Shown: positions 7,017 to 15,763, counted from the first letter of the stretch. The stretch: 64,000 nucleotides of DNA from [Mycobacterium] fortunisiensis (GCF_019050325.1 NZ_VOMB01000021.1:1-64000), one strand, 5' to 3'. Notes: generated by a model not told the origin, from the sequence alone. A program made the numbers and translations.

Positions 7017-10000
7017 TCACTGTCGCGGGCACCGTCGATTGATAGGTCGTTCCGAAGGGGCGATGAGTTCCTGGATCGACGGCGGTATCGCCGTGAGCGT
7101 GTCGACGGAGTCGATTTCCAGTGGTAGGGCCGGGTAGGAGGCCAGATATTCGGGGTAGGACCGCCCGCCGAGCATCGTGCCCAGGCTGATCCAGGCGTCG
7201 ATCACCGACCATCGGCCCGGATTGGCCCTGGCCCATTCGCTGCGGTCCAGACGCTGTTTCCAGTCCGGGGCGGCGAGGGGTTCGGCGCCGAATGCGCCGA
7301 GCAACTCCGGATAGGACACTGGCGGTGCACACAGCACGTCGATCTTGCGTCCCAGCCGCGGCGGTCCGCCGAACTCCGGCAGCCGGCCCAGGACGGCGCG
7401 CGCGGCGGCGTGGCCGGTGGTCACCTGCTCGGTCAGCTCCACCGCGGGATAGGCGTGCAGCGCAGCGCAGGCGTCGGCGAGCGAAACCAGAATGTCGGCA
7501 CCGGCGCGCACCTGCCCGGCGGTCCCCAGAATGCGGGGCAGCCGCACGATCGTGAAGTCGAGTTCCCCGGGCGCCCCGGCCACCGCCAGCTCGGCCAGGG
7601 CCTTGGACGCGGCGTACGGGTACGGTGCCTGCCGTGGGTCGACCACCGTCGGCGCGAACACGTCGGCACTGACCACATACGTCGACAGGTGCACCAGCCG
7701 GGTACTCGTGGCCGCGCAGGCGTCGGCGATGGCCGAAACCAATTCCAGGTTGACCCCACGTATTTCGCGGTACGGGAGCACCGCGTTGGTGTTGCCCGCG
7801 CAGTTGACGAGGGTGCCGGCCCCGGTTCTGCGGATCAGCGCCGCCACTTCCGACGCGTCGAACCCGGCCGACAGGTTCTCGATCCGGACACCGGGCGTGT
7901 GGCGCAGCCTGGACCAAATTCCGCCGGGCGGAAACGATCTGGAGGCGAACACCACTTCCGGGATCTGCCTGCCTGATTCGGCAAACTCCAGAATCGCCTC
8001 GGCGACACCGGTTCCCACGATCCCGGATGCGCCCAGCACCAGGACCGGGCCCTGGCGGGCCGGGCGGCGAGGAGTCGACACCGCGATGAGGTCGCGTTCG
8101 ATCGCGGCGGCGTCGGCCCTGGGTCTGTCGGCGGTTGCGGATTCACCGACCAGATTCGCCGCGGTGTCGGCACTGATCAGGTCCAGAATGGAGATCTCGC
8201 GTCCGAGCCGGCGCCGTGTCTCGGGCAGTATCCGCACCAGGTCCAGCGATCCGACGCCCTCGCGCAACAGCGAGGTATGGGGTGCGATCGGCCGGCCGAG
8301 GTGCCGACCCCACACGACGGCCAGATCGGCTGCCTGCTCCGCGAATTCGGGGTCGTTCGGCCCGGTGTCGCCGGTCGGCACCAATGCGCACAACCGCGCG
8401 GTGTCGATCTTCCCGCTCGGTGCCCTCGGGATGCTCGCGACCGCCGTGACGAAGAACGACGGCACCCGGGCACCGACCAGGATGTCTTTGATCCGCTCGG
8501 ACACGTCCATGCCCGCGCCGCCGTCGGCGTTCGGCCGGCCGGCGAACCAGACTCCCAAACTGCCGTTGTGCGGGTGCACCGCGACGTCGTACACGCCGGG
8601 CTGCGCCGCGACGCGGCGGGTGACCTCCGCGGTGTCGACACGCTTGCCCGCCACTTTGACAACCGCATCTTTACGCCCGGCGAAGACCGCACACCCGGCA
8701 TCGTCGACGATTACCCGGTCGGCGGTCGCATAAGCCCGACGCTGCGCGCCATCGGCCAGGGTGACGGTGCCGAAACTGGGGCTCGCGGCGCCGAGGTAGC
8801 CGTCGGCCACCAGGTCCCCGATTACCACGACCTCGCCGAAGGCCACCACCACCGTGTCCGCCACCAGCGGCCGGCCCAGCCGCCGGCGCGCGTCGTGTTC
8901 GATGACGCGACCATCGTCGATGATCGGCAGGTAGGTCACCACCACGGTGGCCTCGGTCGGCCCATAGCTGGAGATCAGTGAGATACCTTCAGCGGCAGCG
9001 GTATCGAGCCACCTGTCCACGGCGTCGGGGCGCACGGGCTCGCCGCCGATCACGATCTGTCTGAGCCGAGTCTCGCCGACATCACACCACAGGTGCCACA
9101 CGGCGGTCGGCAGGTCGACGATCGTGGCGGAGCTCGTCACGAGATCTCGGTTCAGCGCCGGCAGATCTCCGGTTTTCACCGCGGTCGAACGCACCAGGGT
9201 GGCACCGCTGAGCGCGGCTCCGAAAATCTCCTCCACACTGATGTCCGATGTCAGTGGTGCGCATTGCAGGACGGTGTCCTCCGGTCCCCACCCGTAGGCA
9301 CGGACCTGCGCGGCGCAGAACATCGCCAACGAACCGTGGTTGACCCGAACGAGTTTCGGTTCCCCGGTCGATCCCGACGTCGGCATCACGTAGGCGATCC
9401 GGGTCGACAACAGCGGATCTGCGCGCACCTGCGCGATGCGTGCGTCCACCAGGCGGCGACGCGCCGCGTCCAGGGGTGCCTGCAGATTCGCCGACGTAAT
9501 GTCGAGTACGTGTGCCGCGATGTCGCCGGCCTGGGCCGTGATCCGCTCGACCCGCGAGGCGAATTGCTCCGGGTCGTCACAGACGCTGTAGCCACAGCCG
9601 GCCAGGTGACAGGCGATGATGAGAGCGGTTGTCCTGTCGGTGTTGTCGTCGGTGAACACCACCACATCGCCCGGGCGGGCACCGTGGTGGAGTAGCCAGG
9701 AGATCCAGGGATCGACGTGGCGGCGACGACATTCGGCGATCACCCCGTCGCGGGCCAGGAACCACGCCGGCGCTGCCGGGGGGCAGGTCGCGCCGTCGGC
9801 GATGACACGCCAGTCGTCGACGATCATCGCGAGGGGGCGGTCCCACATCTGCGGCATCGACGTCAGGGCCTGCGCGATCCGACCCGGCGTGGCCGCAGCG
9901 GCTTGTGGCGCATCGGCTCTGTCCCAGATGTCGAGGGTCAGGGTGCGGGCCGATTCGTCCAGGATTGCGGCCACGGTCATCCCCTCGACGGGGCCGATCT

Positions 10001-11090
10001 CGGTGGTCGCCGGCGTGTCGACCAGGTACGGTCGCAATTCCGGCGCGCAGGGCGCACGCAGGAAATTGAGCGTCACGGCCTCGACGGCCGTGGTCCGCTG
10101 TAGTGCCAGATACATTCGGCGGTAGTGTTCTTCGCGCAGCCAGCGGCGCCGCCCAGCTCTGACGTAGCCGCGGTCCATGGTGCGCACCACGTCGGCCACC
10201 GAGGCGAATGCCGGGAAGCGAACGGGCTGCGCTATCGAGTTGACGAGGCACGTGGCCACCTCGAGGGCGGGATCGCCGAATCGGTTGTCCACCGCGTGCA
10301 CCAGCAGGCTCGCGGTGGTCTGCCGCACACTGGCATCCACGGCGGTGGCCGCCGCGGCGACCAGGACGTTGAGGGCGATTTGTTCGCGGTCGGCCAGGTC
10401 GGCGATGCGGTCATAGTCCGATCCACGGATCACCACCGAGCCGATGCGGATCCCCTTGGCCGCCATACCGGGAACGGTGTCGGCACGATATTGCGGGCCG
10501 CCGTGGCCGGCGTCCGTGGTGAGTTCACGCCGCACGGCATCGCTGAGCCGGCCGTGGGATTCGTCGATCCGGCTCGCCTCCCGCCGGTGTGCCGCGGCCA
10601 CGTCGGTGAGGTTTGTGCTCGGGCCACCGGCGCAGTCGATGTCGTCGGCCGAGTCGGTGCGCAGGTGGCGGCCGAGGTGGGCCTCGATGATTCCGATGGC
10701 GCCGCCGTCGAGCAGGATGTGGTGGGCTTGAATTTCAAGACCCTGCACCAGTCCATTGCTGTCCACCTCGACGGTGTGGCGCACCAGCGGCTGTTCGAGA
10801 ATGCCCGACGTCCACAGCGGGGCCGGTTCGTCAGCGCTGGACAGGTGCACGATGTCATCGACCCGCAATCGGGGTACCAGATCGGGATATCGATCCGCTC
10901 CCGTCCGGTCCGCCAGCACGCACAGCTGGATCGGATTGGCCAGGATCGTCTTCCGCAGCGCCGCCAGGAATTCCGCCTGGCCGATCGGCTCAAACCGGTA
11001 CCGTCTGCCGATCAAATACAGGTGCGGATCATCGTCTCGCAGGACACCGTTGTAGATGTTGCGCTGCGACCGGCTCAGCGGGAGGTTCAC
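7017..11090 (-). CDS. Single-module NRPS (C-A-PCP-reductase) of isonitrile lipopeptide synthesis
   Basis: 1357 residues. The condensation domain spans about 1-430, with HHILLDG at 123-129. The adenylation domain spans about 455-905, with MPTSGSTGEPK near 565, SYGPTEATV near 708 and a PSGKID end. A carrier domain has its pantetheine serine in GVGSLDLV near 947. A terminal NAD(P)H reductase has GASGIVG near 1017 and YPYAASK near 1159. Read by eye, the adenylation pocket is D-I-E-D-V-G-S-V-V-K; two acidic residues suggest a basic amino acid such as lysine. M. tuberculosis Rv0101 is about 2500 residues with two modules, whereas Streptomyces ScoA has one. Here the architecture is ScoA-like, predicting one amino acid carrying two isonitrile acyl groups and reductive release. 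Its start overlaps the ACP stop (ATGA). Confidence 0.93.
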   Translation of the reverse strand: MNLPLSRSQRNIYNGVLRDDDPHLYLIGRRYRFEPIGQAEFLAALRKTILANPIQLCVLADRTGADRYPDLVPRLRVDDIVHLSSADEPAPLWTSGILEQPLVRHTVEVDSNGLVQGLEIQAHHILLDGGAIGIIEAHLGRHLRTDSADDIDCAGGPSTNLTDVAAAHRREASRIDESHGRLSDAVRRELTTDAGHGGPQYRADTVPGMAAKGIRIGSVVIRGSDYDRIADLADREQIALNVLVAAAATAVDASVRQTTASLLVHAVDNRFGDPALEVATCLVNSIAQPVRFPAFASVADVVRTMDRGYVRAGRRRWLREEHYRRMYLALQRTTAVEAVTLNFLRAPCAPELRPYLVDTPATTEIGPVEGMTVAAILDESARTLTLDIWDRADAPQAAAATPGRIAQALTSMPQMWDRPLAMIVDDWRVIADGATCPPAAPAWFLARDGVIAECRRRHVDPWISWLLHHGARPGDVVVFTDDNTDRTTALIIACHLAGCGYSVCDDPEQFASRVERITAQAGDIAAHVLDITSANLQAPLDAARRRLVDARIAQVRADPLLSTRIAYVMPTSGSTGEPKLVRVNHGSLAMFCAAQVRAYGWGPEDTVLQCAPLTSDISVEEIFGAALSGATLVRSTAVKTGDLPALNRDLVTSSATIVDLPTAVWHLWCDVGETRLRQIVIGGEPVRPDAVDRWLDTAAAEGISLISSYGPTEATVVVTYLPIIDDGRVIEHDARRRLGRPLVADTVVVAFGEVVVIGDLVADGYLGAASPSFGTVTLADGAQRRAYATADRVIVDDAGCAVFAGRKDAVVKVAGKRVDTAEVTRRVAAQPGVYDVAVHPHNGSLGVWFAGRPNADGGAGMDVSERIKDILVGARVPSFFVTAVASIPRAPSGKIDTARLCALVPTGDTGPNDPEFAEQAADLAVVWGRHLGRPIAPHTSLLREGVGSLDLVRILPETRRRLGREISILDLISADTAANLVGESATADRPRADAAAIERDLIAVSTPRRPARQGPVLVLGASGIVGTGVAEAILEFAESGRQIPEVVFASRSFPPGGIWSRLRHTPGVRIENLSAGFDASEVAALIRRTGAGTLVNCAGNTNAVLPYREIRGVNLELVSAIADACAATSTRLVHLSTYVVSADVFAPTVVDPRQAPYPYAASKALAELAVAGAPGELDFTIVRLPRILGTAGQVRAGADILVSLADACAALHAYPAVELTEQVTTGHAAARAVLGRLPEFGGPPRLGRKIDVLCAPPVSYPELLGAFGAEPLAAPDWKQRLDRSEWARANPGRWSVIDAWISLGTMLGGRSYPEYLASYPALPLEIDSVDTLTAIPPSIQELIAPSERPINRRCPRQ

Positions 11091-11338
11091 GAGGCCTGCC
11101 TCGTCTCCCAGGCGCGGACCTCTCGCACCCAGCCTGCGACCGACAGGGTCTCGGCCAGTCTCCGCGGCAGGTCCGACTCCCGGTCGATGCCAAGGTGTTT
11201 GATCAGCAGGACGAACCGGACGGAGTCGAGCCCGAGATCTCTCAGGTCGGTGTCATCGCCGTCGACGAGATCGGATTCCTCGACGTAGAGCACCTCCGCC
11301 AGCGCGGCGACGATCCTGCTCCGCAGGTTCTCATCCAC
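11087..11338 (-). CDS. Acyl carrier protein of isonitrile lipopeptide synthesis (Rv0100-like)
   Basis: An 83-residue acyl carrier protein. The phosphopantetheine serine is Ser39 in DLGLDSVRFV, preceded by an acidic helix-loop (ESDLVDGDDTDL). It lies between the acyl-AMP ligase and the NRPS, overlapping both reading frames. By analogy with Rv0100/ScoB it carries the fatty chain loaded by the ligase while the chain is converted to the beta-isonitrile, then delivers it to the condensation domain. Confidence 0.92.
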   Translation of the reverse strand: MDENLRSRIVAALAEVLYVEESDLVDGDDTDLRDLGLDSVRFVLLIKHLGIDRESDLPRRLAETLSVAGWVREVRAWETRQAS

Positions 11339-12839
11339 CTGCGGTCACCAGTGACGACCGGATGATCTTGCCGGACTGCGTTCGCGGAATCTGCGCTACC
11401 ACAACGATTCTCGACGGCCGGGCCATGGGTTCGGACTCCTGGCGAAAACGCGCCGCGATGGCGTGCTTGAGCTGCCGGGCTCCAGATTCGTCGAGATCAG
11501 TGGCCGGAACCACGGCCAGGCCCACCAACGCCCCGAACTCATCGTCGGGGATCTCGTAGCAGGCAGCTTCGCCGACTCCGGCGACGCCCTCGGCGATACG
11601 GTCGACCTCGTCGGGCACGATGTTCACACCCCCGCAGATGATCATCTCCGACGACCGTCCGACGATGTAGAAGAATCCGTCGTCGCGGCGGTCGAGCACG
11701 TCGCCGGTGTTCACCCAGCCGTCGACCAGCGTCGCCGCCGTCCGAGCGGGATCGTCCCAGTACCCCAGCATGTTCGCCGGAGACTTGATCCACAGCGTAC
11801 CGTCGGGATCGAGGCGAACCTCGACACCGGGATAGGGCCGCCCGACCGCACCGGCGGCAATTTTGGCCAGCGATCCGTCCTCGGTGGGCAGACACAAAGC
11901 GGTACAACCGGTTTCGCTGAGCCCATACACCTGTGCCGTGTGCACTCCGGCCGCCTCGACAAAACCGATGTCGTCGGCAATCGCCCGGGAGCCGCCGTAG
12001 CCCACCATCCGCAGGGACGGCGGAACTGGCGTGCCCGTCGAACGCAGCTCGGATACCAGGCGGGCCAGCAGGGTGGGTACCAGACACGTGGTGGCCACGT
12101 CATTGGCGATGAGGATCTCCGCGATGGATCCGGCGCCCTCACCGCCGGTGAGGCACAGCCCGCCCTGCATCAGGCAGTTCAGGATCCACCACAGTCCGCC
12201 GATGTGTGTGGCGGGCAGCGGCGAGTACGTGGTTTCCCCGACCACCCAGTTCACCCAGCTCAACTGCTCGGCCTGCAGGATGTCGGCGATGGCGTAGAAG
12301 GTCCGGTTGGACAGCAGCACAGCCTTGGGCGCTCCGGTGGTCCCGCTGGTGAAGATCATGGCCAACGGATCGTCGGCTCCCAGGGCGACAGCGGGGGCAG
12401 AGCTGGGCGCGCCCGAGGCGGGGCCGACCGCGTGTTCTACGGCGAAGGTGGGTATCGACCGAAGTGATTCCGAGAGCCCCGAAACCCGGAGCCGACTGCG
12501 TGGTGTGATCAGTATTGCGCCGGGGCGGGTGATCTCGGCGAATCGGTCGATGGTCGCCGGTGGCAGGCCGCTGTCCACCAGCACGGCGATCGCGCCCACG
12601 CGCGCGCATGCCAGCACCGACAGGTAGGTGTGCGGACCGTTGTCCGAGATGACGAAGACACGGTCTCCCCGGGCTATCCCGCAGGACACGAGAACAGTTG
12701 CCAACCGCTCGATCTCGGACATGAGTTCCCGGTACCGCAACACGGCTGAACCGTCGCAGCGGCGCAGGGCGATGGCCTCGGGCCGCTGCCGGGCCTGCTC
12801 GCCGATGCGGCCCAGCACAGTCGCGGGTGGGTATGCCAT
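11331..12839 (-). CDS. fadD10: Fatty acyl-AMP ligase (FadD10-like) loading the ACP
   Basis: A 502-residue ANL-superfamily ligase. It carries the ATP-binding loop MIFTSGTTGAPK, the YGLSETGCT motif, the hinge region WVNTGDVLDRRDDG and the C-terminal catalytic lysine in PRTQSGKIIRSS. Length and position match Rv0099 (FadD10), which adenylates fatty acids and transfers them to the dedicated ACP rather than to CoA. The ATG at 12839 overlaps the thioesterase stop; the open frame continues 43 codons upstream but inside the thioesterase gene. It supplies the acyl chains of the isonitrile lipopeptide. Confidence 0.9.
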   Translation of the reverse strand: MAYPPATVLGRIGEQARQRPEAIALRRCDGSAVLRYRELMSEIERLATVLVSCGIARGDRVFVISDNGPHTYLSVLACARVGAIAVLVDSGLPPATIDRFAEITRPGAILITPRSRLRVSGLSESLRSIPTFAVEHAVGPASGAPSSAPAVALGADDPLAMIFTSGTTGAPKAVLLSNRTFYAIADILQAEQLSWVNWVVGETTYSPLPATHIGGLWWILNCLMQGGLCLTGGEGAGSIAEILIANDVATTCLVPTLLARLVSELRSTGTPVPPSLRMVGYGGSRAIADDIGFVEAAGVHTAQVYGLSETGCTALCLPTEDGSLAKIAAGAVGRPYPGVEVRLDPDGTLWIKSPANMLGYWDDPARTAATLVDGWVNTGDVLDRRDDGFFYIVGRSSEMIICGGVNIVPDEVDRIAEGVAGVGEAACYEIPDDEFGALVGLAVVPATDLDESGARQLKHAIAARFRQESEPMARPSRIVVVAQIPRTQSGKIIRSSLVTAGG

Positions 12840-13357
12840 CACGGGATATTGAGGGCGGCCAACTCGACTTCGCCGCAGGCAGCCCCGCCGTCGGCATCCC
12901 AAAACTCGACCGAGCAGGGAATCTTGAGATAGCGGATGGTTCGATCGACGACTTCGAAGTCCTTGCACAGCAGGCGTGCCGAGAAACTGTGGGATTTGAT
13001 CGGACGTTTGAACCGTGAAGTCGTGCTCTTGATCAGCATGCTCGGCAGCTGGTGATCGAAGTAGTCCTCGATGGACCAGCCCCGGAATTCCGGGATCACC
13101 TCGTTGAGGATGGCCGGCGCGAACGCACTATAGGCGAGCTGGTTGAAGCACAAGACCCATTCCGCGGCATTGAAGTGGCCCGTGTCGCGGATGTATGCGG
13201 GTTCTTTGATGCTGAAGTTCCCGGTGGCCGACACCGAATGCGCGGTGGCCTCGTACTCGGCGTCCAGAAGATAGCGGCAGCCTTTGTAGGCATACGGTTC
13301 CAGAACCTTGACCAGAAGGTCCTCGGGGATCGGCGTGGTGCGCAGCGCGGTGCTCAT
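12839..13357 (-). CDS. fcoT: FcoT-type thioesterase of isonitrile lipopeptide synthesis (Rv0098-like)
   Basis: 172 residues, strongly similar along its length to M. tuberculosis Rv0098: YAYKGCRYLLDAEY, then YIRDTGHFNA, CFNQLAYSAFAPA and the closing GEVELAALNIP are all shared. FcoT is a hot-dog-fold protein first described as a long-chain acyl-CoA thioesterase. Its counterparts ScoD/MmaD act in isonitrile lipopeptide synthesis, where addition of glycine to an enoyl-ACP has been proposed. The ATG at 13357 was chosen with GGAGT seven bases upstream; an ATG two codons earlier overlaps the preceding stop. Confidence 0.9.
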   Translation of the reverse strand: MSTALRTTPIPEDLLVKVLEPYAYKGCRYLLDAEYEATAHSVSATGNFSIKEPAYIRDTGHFNAAEWVLCFNQLAYSAFAPAILNEVIPEFRGWSIEDYFDHQLPSMLIKSTTSRFKRPIKSHSFSARLLCKDFEVVDRTIRYLKIPCSVEFWDADGGAACGEVELAALNIP

Positions 13358-13359
13358 GG

Positions 13360-14229
13360 TCATACTCCGTATCCAGGTGTCGTAAGGCCGTCCAGCATGG
13401 TCAGCCGATGAGTCGTCAACGTGCCCGTCGTGGTGCCATGTTTGGCCCGGTGCATCAGAACCCGGTTGTCCCACAACACGACATCGCCGACTTCGTAGTG
13501 TTGGGTGTGGATGAACGGCGAGCTGAAGTCCGGGTCGAGTTGCCCGGTGGCCGCCAGTAGGTCGGTCAGCACGGTGGGCTCCAGAACGTTGCCCTCTGCG
13601 TCCTCGATCTTCGTGGTGCCGGAGGCACAGATGTAGAGGATTTCCTGCCCGGTCCTGGGGTGTCTGATCACCGTCGGCCAGCTGATCGGCGGTGTGGTGG
13701 TCGAGATCTCGTCCCAGACTTCACCGATCGGCCGGTAGACGTCATGTGGCCGAATCTTGATGTGCCGCCGGGGATCATGGGTGGCGAACGTGCCGCGAAC
13801 CCGATCCCGCATGTCCTCGGGCAGAGATTCCCAGACCTTGTTGAGATCGATGAAGTAGGTCCCGCGGTCGGCTCCCGGAACGGCCAGCGGCACCACCATG
13901 GAGAACGCGAAAGGCTCGGGCATGAACATGTAGTCGATGTGCCAGAACGCCCCGGTCCGGGGTACACCGGCACCTTCCTCGGTCGACGAGACGAAGATCT
14001 CCGAGTGGTCGTGGTGGTGATAGATCGGCTCGTAGTACGTGACGACATCACCTACGATGCGGCCCAGCTCGAGGAACTCTTCCGGGCTCGGGTGGACGTC
14101 TTTGAGGACGACCAGCTTGTTCTGGTAGACGATCTCACGGATCTCGTCTCGGGTGACGGTGTCGAGATACTTGGGGTCGATTCCCGTGACCTTCGCCCCG
14201 AGCCCCTCGCCCTTCACATTCAGCGGCAT
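13360..14229 (-). CDS. Fe(II)/2-oxoglutarate-dependent isonitrile synthase (Rv0097-like)
   Basis: 289 residues, the same length as Rv0097 and very similar throughout. Iron ligands are His97 and Asp99 (AFWHIDYMF) and His260 (VLMHRAKHG); Arg275 would bind 2-oxoglutarate, keeping the 15-residue His-Arg spacing known from ScoE. The enzyme oxidatively decarboxylates an N-carboxymethyl beta-amino acyl substrate to the isonitrile. It is the first gene of the run down to the PepSY gene, with a SigC-type promoter only 7-36 bases upstream of its ATG, so the mRNA may be leaderless. Its adjacent SD sequence is weak, which agrees with that. Confidence 0.93.
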   Translation of the reverse strand: MPLNVKGEGLGAKVTGIDPKYLDTVTRDEIREIVYQNKLVVLKDVHPSPEEFLELGRIVGDVVTYYEPIYHHHDHSEIFVSSTEEGAGVPRTGAFWHIDYMFMPEPFAFSMVVPLAVPGADRGTYFIDLNKVWESLPEDMRDRVRGTFATHDPRRHIKIRPHDVYRPIGEVWDEISTTTPPISWPTVIRHPRTGQEILYICASGTTKIEDAEGNVLEPTVLTDLLAATGQLDPDFSSPFIHTQHYEVGDVVLWDNRVLMHRAKHGTTTGTLTTHRLTMLDGLTTPGYGV

Positions 14230-14235
14230 GTCGGA

Positions 14236-14265
14236 TTGGTCGCATCAAACCTCTTGAAAGTTCCC
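14236..14265 (-). promoter_or_regulatory. Putative SigC-type promoter of the chalkophore biosynthesis operon
   Basis: On the minus strand: GGGAACTTT, 14 bases, CGACCAA, lying in the 41-base gap between the PPE and isonitrile synthase genes. The -10 element ends only seven bases before the ATG at 14229, so transcription would begin at or within a few bases of the start codon. It gives the biosynthetic genes a promoter separate from that of the PPE gene. Confidence 0.65.
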
Positions 14266-14270
14266 GCTAT

Positions 14271-15671
14271 TCACGAACCGCTTCCCGGATCGCGTCGCCA
14301 ACTGGCGGGAAGCACGGGGGCGGCGGCCTCGGCGGTTTCGGATGCGCGTTGGATCAACCCCGCCGCGGGTGCGTTCACCTTCACCTGAGCCGTCCCGGCG
14401 AAACCCAGGGCTGTCGTTCCCGTCTCACTCGGCGACGGTGCCGCAGTATCGACCTCGTCGGGCTCGCCGGCGGAATCGAGGAACTCGTAGCGGTGACTGT
14501 GTGCCCGCGTGCGGTTGCGCCCGGTTCGATTCCGACGGCTGCGGCGCACGGCCGCCGCACGCGCAGCGGTCACGGCGGAGCCGACATCGGCCATGCTCTC
14601 AGGGGATTTCGTGCCGGCTCTGGGCCCCGATGTCACTGCGGGCGGATCGAAGCCCGGCACGGCGTAGCTCACCGCGGGTCCCGCCGCCGAGCCGGTGGTG
14701 GGCGCGGCGGTGCTCGTCGCCGCACCCGAACCATTGGACTGCGGGACGCCCGGGGCCGACCCGGATACCACCGTTGTCGCCCCGAATTGCGTGGCCGGGC
14801 CGCCGCGGCGCCCGTCGGCACCCGCGGCGGTCATCGGAACCACCCCCGTTGGCAACAGCGGGTTCTGCAGTACCGCCAGGGCGGCGAGCGCGCTGAGCGC
14901 ACTCAGCGCCGGCGCGAAGAACGGGAGCAGCAACAGCGCATAGGAGGCGTAATAGGGGTACCAGAGCATGTCGTAGAGCACCAAGGCAATGACCGCGAGG
15001 ATGGCAGACTCGACCGGGCCGAAGCCCAGCCGGCCGAAGAACTGCTGAAACATCTCCAACAACTGTTCGGGATCACCGGCGTTCGTCAGGAGATCCGAGA
15101 TCGACTGCTGCGCACGTTGCGTTTCGGCTCCCGGCGCGAGGATCGGTGGGGCCGGTCCGGTCTGTGGAACGGCCGCGGCCGCGCTTGTCGCGACTGCCTC
15201 GTAGGTCGTCATCACCTCGGCAGCCTGCAGCCACATCCGAGCGTAATCGGCCTCGTTGATCGCGATTGGGATGGTGTTGACGCCAAAGAAGTTGGTGGCC
15301 AACAGCACACCGTGGGTGACATGGTTCGCCGCGAGCTCGGCCAACGTCGGCATGCTCGCCACCGCGCCGGCATACGCGGCGGCGACGGTCTCGTGCTGGA
15401 CAGCGGTGACAGCGCTGTCGGTAGCGGCCTGCTCCAGCCAGGCCAGGTAGGGACCGTGGGCAGCCAGGTACTGCGCAGCGCTCGGGCCTTGCCAGCCACC
15501 GGCCTGCACCTCGGCCAGAATCTGCGTGAGTTCGACTGCTGCCAAGCGGTATTCGGTGCCCAACGCCTGCCATTGCGCTGCCGCCGCATGCAGGGAGCCC
15601 GGGCCCGGACCCGCGGTCAACAGCGCCGAGTGCACCTCTGGCGGCATCGCCAGCCACACCGGTGCGGTCAG
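14271..15671 (-). CDS. PPE1-like protein of the chalkophore locus (Rv0096-like)
   Basis: A PPE-family protein of about 466 residues. The PPE domain fills residues 1-180 (AMPPEVHSALL, the WQGPSAAQYLAAHGPYLAWLE region, then NFFGVNTIPIAINEADYARM). A hydrophobic segment near 215-270 contains LWYPYYASYALLLLPFF, almost identical to PPE1, and the tail is Pro/Ala/Ser-rich with a basic RRSRRNRTGRNR patch. The upstream GGAGG at 15679-15683 is correctly spaced only for a CTG at 15671, which would start (M)TAPVWLAMPPEV as in many PPE proteins; the first standard codon is the GTG at 15659, 19 bases away. PPE1 is required for the M. tuberculosis chalkophore pathway, probably at the cell envelope. Confidence 0.88.
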   Translation of the reverse strand: MTAPVWLAMPPEVHSALLTAGPGPGSLHAAAAQWQALGTEYRLAAVELTQILAEVQAGGWQGPSAAQYLAAHGPYLAWLEQAATDSAVTAVQHETVAAAYAGAVASMPTLAELAANHVTHGVLLATNFFGVNTIPIAINEADYARMWLQAAEVMTTYEAVATSAAAAVPQTGPAPPILAPGAETQRAQQSISDLLTNAGDPEQLLEMFQQFFGRLGFGPVESAILAVIALVLYDMLWYPYYASYALLLLPFFAPALSALSALAALAVLQNPLLPTGVVPMTAAGADGRRGGPATQFGATTVVSGSAPGVPQSNGSGAATSTAAPTTGSAAGPAVSYAVPGFDPPAVTSGPRAGTKSPESMADVGSAVTAARAAAVRRSRRNRTGRNRTRAHSHRYEFLDSAGEPDEVDTAAPSPSETGTTALGFAGTAQVKVNAPAAGLIQRASETAEAAAPVLPASWRRDPGSGS

Positions 15672-15706
15672 GTCATCACCTCCTCGCCGTTCGGCTTGTC
15701 GGTGTG

Positions 15707-15736
15707 TTGGTCGATCCGTGGCGCCGGAAAGTTCCC
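15707..15736 (-). promoter_or_regulatory. Putative SigC-type promoter of the PPE1-like gene
   Basis: On the minus strand: GGGAACTTT, 14 bases, CGACCAA. The first nine and last seven bases are identical to those of the promoter before the isonitrile synthase, while the spacer is unrelated, which argues for selected promoter elements rather than a duplicated block. The leader would be about 30 bases and contains the GGAGG ribosome-binding site. Confidence 0.65.
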
Positions 15737-15763
15737 GCCGGGTTGCCGAGTACGGTCGTGCCC

